A stretch of DNA of 10,650 nucleotides from Clostridia bacterium (GTDB lineage Bacteria > Bacillota > Clostridia > Christensenellales > CAG-138): the NCBI GenBank assembly GCA_017435185.1, contig JAFSFN010000065.1, forward strand, positions 1 to 10,650, in the 5' to 3' direction. The notes under the pieces are model-generated. The model searched no databases. It saw only the letters and a program-made list of their open reading frames with translations, and was not told the DNA's origin. The position numbers and the translations under genes were made by a program. Positions 5,929 through 10,056 of the stretch are shown here, one piece after another (the first letter of the stretch is position 1; each line of letters begins with the position of its first letter).

Positions 5929-6996
5929 TTAGTTGTTTGCAATAGTCTCAACTATGCGGCGCATTGCGTCCCACTTAAGTTCCATGTCAGCAACAAGTTT
6001 GAACTGTGTACGACAGCGATCAAGATTGTGCTTTTCACGATGTGTACGGAAGTAGGTATCACCCATAAGATAGTCCGTCAGGAAACGAACACCGCACTCA
6101 AGTGTCATGAGCTTTGCACCCATGGGCAGAAGCTGGATTTCCAAGGGAGTAAGGCTGCTTGCACAAGTGCTCAAGAAGCCCTTTGTGTATGCCTCAAAGA
6201 GTGCAAGGTCAACGCTGACCTTGCTCAAGTCCTGCTCATCCTCAACCGCAGTGCTTGCACCGAAACGGATAGAATCGCCGAAATCATAAAGTGCCGAGCC
6301 GGGCATTACCGTGTCAAGATCGATAACGCAGAGCGCCTCACGAGTGGAAGCATCGAGCATTACATTGTTGAGCTTTGTATCATTGTGTGTAACACGCAAA
6401 GGCAATTCACCGGTTGCAAGTCTGTCGCAGATAGCACCTGCTTCACTCTCATGTGCAAGCGCAAACTCGATTTCTTCCTTTACATCCTGCAAGCGTGAGC
6501 AGGGATCCTTTTCCATAGCCTCATGAAGCTGTGCATAACGCGAGACTGTATTGTGGAAGTTAGGAATCGTTTCATAAAGAGTATGTGCAGGGAAAGAAGC
6601 AAGGCTGTTCTGGAACTTGCCAAATGCCACCGCACTCTGATAGAAATCATCTGCCGTTTCGGGCTGGTCAAGGCACAGGCTGTCCGTTATAAAGTCATAC
6701 ATACGCCAATATTCGCCATCTGCATCGCAGAAATAATCCTCACCCGTAAGAGTGGGAACAAGGTGAAGCGTATGTCTTCTGATGGGATCCTGCTCCTGAA
6801 GGAACTTTGTTACTGCCGAAATATTGCCCATGAGCGCTTCGACATTTTTGAATGTGTTTTTGTTTATTTTCTGAAGTATATACCAGCGATTATTCTCACA
6901 TATAAGCAGGTAAGTTACATTGATATGACCATTGCCGTATCTCTCACACGAGACAGGAGCGCCTTCGATTTTGAATTTTGTTACAACATCAAGCAT
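5929..6996 (-). CDS. nahK: N-acetylhexosamine 1-kinase (NahK-like, APH fold)
   Basis: The 355 residues match, as I recall it, Bifidobacterium NahK (about 359 aa) along the whole length. Shared stretches include YGNGHINVTYL (20-30), RVTHNDTKLNN (201-211), VIDLDTVMPGS (224-234) and DFGDSIRFGAST (238-249). NahK phosphorylates the anomeric 1-OH of GlcNAc or GalNAc with ATP, releasing sugar 1-phosphate for UDP-sugar formation in lacto-N-biose/galacto-N-biose use. The fold is that of aminoglycoside phosphotransferases: Asp206 in HND is the catalytic base, and Asp226/Asp228 of IDLDT bind metal. ATG 6996 is preceded by GGAGG (7010-7006). It stands alone: no phosphorylase, uridylyltransferase, epimerase or sugar transporter is nearby. 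A different 1-kinase substrate in this organism is therefore possible. It is not likely to be an antibiotic-resistance enzyme. Confidence 0.87.
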   Translation of the reverse strand: MLDVVTKFKIEGAPVSCERYGNGHINVTYLLICENNRWYILQKINKNTFKNVEALMGNISAVTKFLQEQDPIRRHTLHLVPTLTGEDYFCDADGEYWRMYDFITDSLCLDQPETADDFYQSAVAFGKFQNSLASFPAHTLYETIPNFHNTVSRYAQLHEAMEKDPCSRLQDVKEEIEFALAHESEAGAICDRLATGELPLRVTHNDTKLNNVMLDASTREALCVIDLDTVMPGSALYDFGDSIRFGASTAVEDEQDLSKVSVDLALFEAYTKGFLSTCASSLTPLEIQLLPMGAKLMTLECGVRFLTDYLMGDTYFRTHREKHNLDRCRTQFKLVADMELKWDAMRRIVETIANN

Positions 6997-7026
6997 TGGT
7001 GATTACCTCCATAAAGTATCAATGAT

Positions 7027-7055
7027 ATGTTATCACTAAAAAATCACAAATTCAA
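7027..7055 (-). promoter_or_regulatory. Probable promoter of the NahK-like gene
   Basis: On the minus strand, TTGAAT (7055-7050) and TAACAT (7032-7027) are 17 bp apart. Each matches four of six consensus bases. This places the RNA start near 7020, about 24 nt before the ATG, with the ribosome binding site between them. Confidence 0.45.
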
Positions 7056-7098
7056 CAGATAACGGAAGTTTTTGTTCCCTTTATTGCAAAAAAGGATA

Positions 7099-7127
7099 TT
7101 GCAATTTATCACCAAATAGAATATAGT
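7099..7127 (+). promoter_or_regulatory. Promoter of tRNA-Ala
   Basis: TTGCAA (7099-7104), a 17-bp spacer and TATAGT (7122-7127) predict a start at about 7134, just before the mature tRNA 5' end at 7137. Confidence 0.6.
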
Positions 7128-7136
7128 ACAAGCAAT

Positions 7137-7212
7137 GGGGGCGTGGCTCAGTTGGTAGAGCGACGCGTTCGCAACGCGTAGGCCAGGGGTTCGAATCCCC
7201 TCGTCTCCACCA
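7137..7212 (+). tRNA. tRNA-Ala, anticodon CGC
   Basis: A complete 76-nt cloverleaf is present. The 7-bp acceptor stem is 7137-7143 with 7202-7208. The D arm is GCTC/GAGC and the anticodon arm is ACGCG/CGCGT around TTCGCAA. The T arm is AGGGG/CCCCT around TTCGAAT. The discriminator is A7209 and CCA is encoded at 7210-7212. The anticodon CGC (7170-7172) reads GCG alanine codons. The G3-U70 wobble pair (G7139 with T7206), the identity mark for alanyl-tRNA synthetase, is present. It stands alone with its own promoter and a terminator 60 nt on. Accessory genes begin just beyond its 3' end, a usual place for integrases to insert DNA. Confidence 0.96.
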
Positions 7213-7272
7213 TAACAAACGCATACGAACTCTGTATAACATGGTACAAGGGCGTATTTGCGATCAACATAG
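7213..7272. other. Short gene-free junction between the tRNA and accessory genes
   Basis: These 60 bp hold no open frame or ribosome binding site. They contain a loose inverted motif (ACGCATACG and GGCGTATTTGCG). If the accessory block is an integrated element, the attachment core would be the tRNA 3' end and this stretch. No second copy of the tRNA end exists in the window to confirm it. Confidence 0.3.
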
Positions 7273-7311
7273 AAATACCGCAGAGGTGAAAATCCTCTGC
7301 GGTATTTTTTT
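7273..7311. terminator. Strong terminator after tRNA-Ala, shared with the leftward operon
   Basis: Perfect 14-bp arms (7273-7286 and 7294-7307; core ACCGCAGAGG/CCTCTGCGGT) enclose a 7-nt loop and run into seven T (7305-7311) on the plus strand. On the minus strand it starts 3 nt after the stop of the last leftward gene, but only TTTC follows, so it is weaker in that direction. Confidence 0.88.
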
Positions 7312-7534
7312 ATATTTCATACTCACTCAGCCAGTCTGCGAACTCCTCAAGTATATCATCACTCACACCGAGCCAACCGGCACAATACTTACTCTCTGAA
7401 AAATCACCGTACAGTTCTTCAACTGTATTAGGCTGTATTTGAAGGCTACCGTGTTCATTAAGGTAAGCAAGTATTTTTCTCATATCTTCAGGGTATCTAA
7501 ATTCTGAGTTGACATACGGAACATACACTCTCAA
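7310..7534 (-). CDS. Small acidic hypothetical protein, last gene of the leftward operon
   Basis: This protein has 74 residues and starts at TTG 7534. AAAGGAGG (7550-7543) is 8 nt upstream of that codon. The in-frame GTG at 7543 overlaps the ribosome binding site and cannot be used. The sequence begins MRVYVPYVNSEFRYPEDM and ends in an acidic stretch DDILEEFADWLSEYEI. It is strongly acidic, with several aromatics (Trp/Tyr), no cysteine motif and no membrane segment. I do not recognise the family. Small acidic proteins in mobile elements are sometimes anti-restriction or anti-repressor proteins, but nothing here proves that. Confidence 0.65.
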   Translation of the reverse strand: MRVYVPYVNSEFRYPEDMRKILAYLNEHGSLQIQPNTVEELYGDFSESKYCAGWLGVSDDILEEFADWLSEYEI

Positions 7535-7561
7535 TGTATTCACCTCCTTTGTGTAGCTTTG

Positions 7562-7762
7562 TCAATCAACAAAAGTTTTTCTGCGAATATCCCACAGACC
7601 GAAGTACCTCTGAAACACGCAGAGCTTTATTGTGAGCCTGTGTTTCTCAAGGTTGTACCCAAACAGTTGTACAGCCTCTGAGATTTGCTTTTCAATTTCT
7701 ACCACACGCTTGAACGCCTCAATGGTAATATGCTTTTTCATAACAATAGTTGTTTCTTTCAT
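7562..7762 (-). CDS. Small basic hypothetical protein coupled to the methyltransferase-like gene
   Basis: This 66-residue Lys/Arg-rich protein starts MKETTIVMKKHITIEAFKR. Its ATG (7762) overlaps the stop of the preceding gene by 4 nt (ATGA arrangement), and AGGAGG lies 8 nt upstream. Translation is thus coupled to the methyltransferase-like protein. The middle (about 14-45) is probably helical. The C-terminus carries aromatic residues (VFQRYFGLWDIRR). No known domain is recognised. Coupling suggests similar amounts of both proteins and perhaps a complex. Confidence 0.65.
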   Translation of the reverse strand: MKETTIVMKKHITIEAFKRVVEIEKQISEAVQLFGYNLEKHRLTIKLCVFQRYFGLWDIRRKTFVD

Positions 7763-8517
7763 TCTTCAGTCCTCCTGCTAAAAAGTGTGTCTATACTTTT
7801 GAATAATCTCCTGTAGTGCCAAAAATCAGAAAAGTACATAGGTGTGTACCAATACTTTGAGAAATCGTCACCACCTCTCATAGGATCGGTGAGGGTATTA
7901 CCTATTTTGATAAATCCGGCACAGCCTAAAAGTGATAGCTGAATGTAACACATCATACCTGTGATAAAGTCTATATCCTGAGCTGCTACAAGCACATGGT
8001 TTTGCCAATTCAAAGGACTACCTGCTTTTTCTAATGCGTGACGGATAGAATGAACACCGGCTATGAGAGTTGCACCTGCACCGCAGGCACAATCATTTAT
8101 CTCAACATATCCACGCTGTTCTATTTGTCCCACAACATTACCTGTTGTAATTTCTGCCATACATCGGCACACGTCATACGGCGTGAAAAACTGACCTATC
8201 CAGTGATTACCTAACTCAAGCTCCATATAGACACTGCCGAGAAAGTCCTGCTCAGGTTCTTTGTCAATAGCATTTGCAACCTCCCAAACAAGCTCAGGAA
8301 AAACCATACGCTCTTTTTTGTTGTATTTCTCAATGATTTTCATATACATTGCCTCACGCTCCTCAGCGTGTCTTTTATCCACTGAGTTAGAAATTGCACA
8401 GGCAAACATAACGATAAAATCGCTCCATACCTCCCACGTGTGGTATCTAGGAGAAAGATCAAGTAACTTTTTAGCAAAGGCAGATTTCTCTGCACCCTGT
8501 ACTCTTTTCTTTGCCAT
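7759..8517 (-). CDS. N6-adenine DNA methyltransferase-like protein lacking the NPPY motif
   Basis: The 252 residues resemble the N6_Mtase domain of type I modification subunits. The family motif GQFFTP (108-113) is followed by the SAM-binding motif I, VEINDCACGAGATL (138-151). AAQDID (178-183) and IGNTLTDP (205-212) come next. In HsdM-type enzymes the GNTL element is followed about 20 residues later by the catalytic NPPF/NPPY. Here the chain goes through YWYTPMYFSDFW and ends without any NPPY-like motif. It could be a SAM-binding non-catalytic protein, or the family could use another residue. No target-recognition domain, HsdS or restriction gene accompanies it. Similar short orphan proteins occur in clostridial mobile elements, by my recollection. 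Its start is 6 nt after the upstream gene, and AGGTGA overlaps that stop. Confidence 0.8.
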   Translation of the reverse strand: MAKKRVQGAEKSAFAKKLLDLSPRYHTWEVWSDFIVMFACAISNSVDKRHAEEREAMYMKIIEKYNKKERMVFPELVWEVANAIDKEPEQDFLGSVYMELELGNHWIGQFFTPYDVCRCMAEITTGNVVGQIEQRGYVEINDCACGAGATLIAGVHSIRHALEKAGSPLNWQNHVLVAAQDIDFITGMMCYIQLSLLGCAGFIKIGNTLTDPMRGGDDFSKYWYTPMYFSDFWHYRRLFKSIDTLFSRRTEE

Positions 8518-8523
8518 TGTGAA

Positions 8524-8850
8524 TCACCTACCAAAAGAGGGTATGCCGAGTTGGATCATACGATTTAACATAACCTCATTCAAATGCAAGAACAATAAAC
8601 CGCAATCTTTTTCTTCAAGAACAGGCTCACCGTCCCATAGCAACTTACCGCCTATGCCAAATCCACAGGTATATTGTATAGGCTCAATCTTAATAGTCAG
8701 CTCGGCGGCTGTTGTATAAAAATCTGAAAACTCTTTGAGGATTTGCGCTGCTTCTGCCTCAGCTTTTGCAACTAATCCCGGTATGTCCTTACGGCTGCAA
8801 AGAAAATAAGTAGGCTTTCCTTCTGCAAGTGTACGAATAGAATTACTCAT
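8524..8850 (-). CDS. Hypothetical protein of the accessory operon
   Basis: This 108-residue protein starts at ATG 8850 with GGAGGAG at 8861-8855. It begins MSNSIRTLAEGKPTYFLCSR and has a probable helix at about 23-45 (PGLVAKAEAEAAQILKEFSD). The C-terminal half looks beta-rich, with a Gly-rich turn (CGFGIGGKLLWDGEP, 62-76). There is no membrane segment or signal peptide. I do not recognise the family. It lies 13 nt after the tiny gene at 8864 and 6 nt before the methyltransferase-like gene, so all three should share one mRNA. Confidence 0.7.
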   Translation of the reverse strand: MSNSIRTLAEGKPTYFLCSRKDIPGLVAKAEAEAAQILKEFSDFYTTAAELTIKIEPIQYTCGFGIGGKLLWDGEPVLEEKDCGLLFLHLNEVMLNRMIQLGIPSFGR

Positions 8851-8863
8851 AATGCTCCTCCTT

Positions 8864-8968
8864 TTAATCTGTTATATACTCAACATACTCCTCATAAGAT
8901 ACAAAAGTTATCCATGTACCGTTTATGCAGGCGCAGTAGTAACCGTCTTTCGTGTAGCCTTCATCTAT
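8864..8968 (-). CDS. Tiny 34-aa gene with an apparent ATA start codon
   Basis: The frame reads (M)DEGYTKDGYYCACINGTW and ends ITFVSYEEYVEYITD, with TAA at 8866-8864. AAAGGAG (8984-8978) lies exactly 9 nt before the codon ATA (8968-8966), where a start is expected. The frame is closed upstream by TAA (8977-8975). No ATG, GTG or TTG occurs in this frame, and ATT (8974) is too close to the AAAGGAG. The peptide looks like a compact beta fold (DGYYCACINGTWITF) plus a C-terminal helix, like the short proteins common in Firmicute mobile elements. It is either translated from a weak ATA/ATT start or is a recent start-codon mutant. It is first in the leftward operon. Confidence 0.5.
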   Translation of the reverse strand: MDEGYTKDGYYCACINGTWITFVSYEEYVEYITD

Positions 8969-9004
8969 AACAATTTACTCCTTTGCTTTTGTTCTGTTTG
9001 CTAT

Positions 9005-9033
9005 ATTATGCCGAACATTACCGACTTTGTCAA
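9005..9033 (-). promoter_or_regulatory. Promoter of the leftward accessory operon
   Basis: On the minus strand, TTGACA (9033-9028), a 17-bp spacer and CATAAT (9010-9005) give a start near 8998, ahead of the AAAGGAG at 8984. This is close to consensus. It should drive the five genes from 8968 down to 7310. Confidence 0.75.
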
Positions 9034-9073
9034 TAGTTTTATAAAGATTTTTCTAAATGTTGTATTATATATC

Positions 9074-9102
9074 TTGACATTGTGTAATTTTTCCTATATA
9101 AT
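9074..9102 (+). promoter_or_regulatory. Consensus promoter of the small XRE gene
   Basis: Exact TTGACA (9074-9079) and exact TATAAT (9097-9102) with the optimal 17-bp spacer. Its -35 lies 40 bp from the -35 of the opposing promoter, so a protein bound between could control both. Confidence 0.88.
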
Positions 9103-9137
9103 GCATTTGAAATACAACCACAGGAAGTAACAAACCT

Positions 9138-9350
9138 ATGACGAACGCTCAGCGTATTAAAATGGCTCTTGCTTACAAAAATATGAGTGAGGCCCAGCTT
9201 GCAAGGGCGCTTGATACCACACCTTCCGCTTTTAATCAGAGGCTGAAAAAAGATAAACTAACCTCTGAGGAATTGGAGAAAATTGCAAGTATTTTAGGTG
9301 CAGAGTATAAAGCTGCCTTTGTTTTCCCGGACGGTACACAGATAGGATAG
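9138..9350 (+). CDS. Small XRE-type helix-turn-helix regulator of the accessory block
   Basis: This is a 70-residue single-domain DNA-binding protein. The helix-turn-helix lies at about 16-37 (MSEAQLARALDTTPSAFNQR). LTSEELEKIASILGAEY (41-57) then forms the dimer-side helices, and the tail is AFVFPDGTQIG. Such short proteins with the 'AFNQRLK' recognition helix and an F-PDG tail are common in clostridial conjugative elements and prophages. ATG 9138 has AGGAAG at 9122-9127. Its consensus promoter faces away from the leftward operon's promoter, so it probably controls that operon and itself. A terminator hairpin begins 8 nt after the stop. It differs clearly from the XRE protein encoded at 265. 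Confidence 0.87.
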   Translation: MTNAQRIKMALAYKNMSEAQLARALDTTPSAFNQRLKKDKLTSEELEKIASILGAEYKAAFVFPDGTQIG

Positions 9351-9358
9351 TACCCCCT

Positions 9359-9382
9359 CCCCCTAAATTTCTTTTTAGGGGG
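9359..9382 (+). terminator. Terminator of the XRE gene
   Basis: CCCCCTAAA (9359-9367) and TTTAGGGGG (9374-9382) pair perfectly with a 6-nt loop, 8 nt after the stop at 9350. The T run after it is short (CTTTG). Confidence 0.75.
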
Positions 9383-9412
9383 CTTTGTGTAACTTTGAAG
9401 AAAATTGACATA

Positions 9413-9457
9413 AAAAATCCCCCAAAAGTGCGAGTGTTACACTTTCGGGGGATTTTT
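9413..9457. terminator. Long bidirectional terminator hairpin
   Basis: Arms AAAAATCCCCC (9413-9423) and GGGGGATTTTT (9447-9457) pair. After one mismatch the stem continues as AAAGTG/CACTTT (9425-9430, 9440-9445). T5 or A5 flanks give a terminator on both strands. One GTTACA of the downstream repeat family (9436-9441) lies in its upper stem-loop. Confidence 0.85.
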
Positions 9458-9477
9458 CTATAATTATTCGTATGTAT

Positions 9478-9518
9478 AGGCGCTATGATGTAAAAAACTC
9501 CATAGCGCCTTTATTTTT
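9478..9518 (+). terminator. Third hairpin with T-rich tail
   Basis: Perfect 10-bp arms AGGCGCTATG (9478-9487) and CATAGCGCCT (9501-9510) with a 13-nt A-rich loop, followed by TTATTTTT. It is the third strong stem in 160 bp. Confidence 0.7.
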
Positions 9519-9538
9519 GGTATTTATAAGAAAAAGTA

Positions 9539-9673
9539 TGTAACATTGTAACACACAGCCGAAAAACGCTGATAAATCAAGGGTTTTCGCAGTGTTACAA
9601 ACTATGTAACAGCACTGTAACACTGTAACGGCTAAAGCGTTACAAACTTAAAGCCGTTACAGTGCTTTGTAAC
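9539..9673. repeat. Cluster of nine TGTAAC/GTTACA sites
   Basis: TGTAAC starts at 9539, 9547, 9605, 9616, 9624 and 9668. Its complement GTTACA starts at 9594, 9639 and 9656. Two pairs repeat head-to-tail at exactly 8 bp (9539/9547 and 9616/9624, the latter as tandem CACTGTAA). TGTTACA-5-TGTAACA (9593-9611) and TGTAACG-7-CGTTACA (9624-9644) are dyads. GTTACAAACT occurs twice (9594, 9639). Outlying copies lie at 9388, 9436 and 9700. This stretch contains no gene. It could be a binding array, a regulatory RNA, or part of a replication or packaging site. Confidence 0.75.
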
Positions 9674-9679
9674 GGCTTT
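9621..9679. promoter_or_regulatory. Two mutually exclusive hairpins at the end of the lysis transcript
   Basis: Fold A pairs AAAGCCGTTACA (9650-9661) with TGTAACGGCTTT (9668-9679), 12 perfect bp. Fold B pairs CACTGTAACGGCT (9621-9633) with AGCCGTTACAGTG (9652-9664), 13 perfect bp. Both use 9652-9661, so only one can form. On the minus strand, fold A begins within the holin stop codon. This resembles an attenuator, but no T tract follows on either strand, so a terminator role is unproven. Confidence 0.5.
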
Positions 9680-10037
9680 ATCCACTTACATTTTCAGTAG
9701 TTACAGACTTACCCTCAAACACCTTGTTAAACTCACCAACGGCAGCTTCAATAAGCATTTTCAACTCAATATCAGTAAGGGTAATGCCTTTTTCGTTGAG
9801 TATTTCAGAGGCAGATTTTACTACCTTGTTAAACTTATCCTGACCGTGCAAGTCAGTGTAAATCTGCTCAACAGCCTGTACGCAAGTCTTAACAACTGCC
9901 TTTTTGGTAGCGTCATTGACGTACTTCTGATAGAGGTTTTTAAGGACAATGCCGATATAGCCGACAACAGCCATAACGATAGTATAGAGAATATCCATAC
10001 CGTAATTGTTGATAAAATCAGTAAAAATAGTATTCAT
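9678..10037 (-). CDS. Phage holin, LLH type
   Basis: The 119 residues have one N-terminal membrane helix (about 14-33, MDILYTIVMAVVGYIGIVLK). A long soluble helical tail follows (about 37-110, including AVVKTCVQAVEQIY and a GITLTDIELKMLIEAAV helix). This layout fits the LLH holin family of phages of Gram-positive hosts. Holins form membrane lesions that start lysis and let the endolysin reach the wall. ATG 10037 is preceded by AAGGAGAT (10051-10044). It follows the lysozyme gene by 19 nt in the direction of transcription, the reverse of the usual holin-then-endolysin order. Its stop codon overlaps the hairpin at 9650-9679. A tail-associated or pore role other than lysis cannot be excluded. 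Confidence 0.8.
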   Translation of the reverse strand: MNTIFTDFINNYGMDILYTIVMAVVGYIGIVLKNLYQKYVNDATKKAVVKTCVQAVEQIYTDLHGQDKFNKVVKSASEILNEKGITLTDIELKMLIEAAVGEFNKVFEGKSVTTENVSG

Positions 10038-10056
10038 TTGATTATCTCCTTATCAA

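Noticed and set aside
5929..6996. Aminoglycoside resistance phosphotransferase
   Set aside because: It shares only the APH fold; the motif set and length match N-acetylhexosamine 1-kinase.
5914..7002. Plus-strand open frames of up to 194 codons across the kinase gene
   Set aside because: They are shadows of the NahK-like gene, which is read on the other strand with family-wide motifs.
7535..7543. GTG 7543 as start of the last accessory gene
   Set aside because: The GTG overlaps the AAAGGAGG itself; TTG 7534 is correctly spaced.
8852..9130. A 92-codon hydrophobic plus-strand frame
   Set aside because: It overlaps the leftward promoter and the tiny gene at 8864, lacks a ribosome binding site, and its hydrophobicity follows from AT-rich DNA.
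9539..9673. CRISPR array
   Set aside because: The repeated unit is only 6-10 bp, in both orientations with irregular gaps, and there are no cas genes.
9678..9686. DnaA box TTATCCACT next to the TGTAAC array, suggesting an origin
   Set aside because: It is a single site with one mismatch to TTATCCACA and lies inside the holin coding region; one box is too weak to claim an origin.
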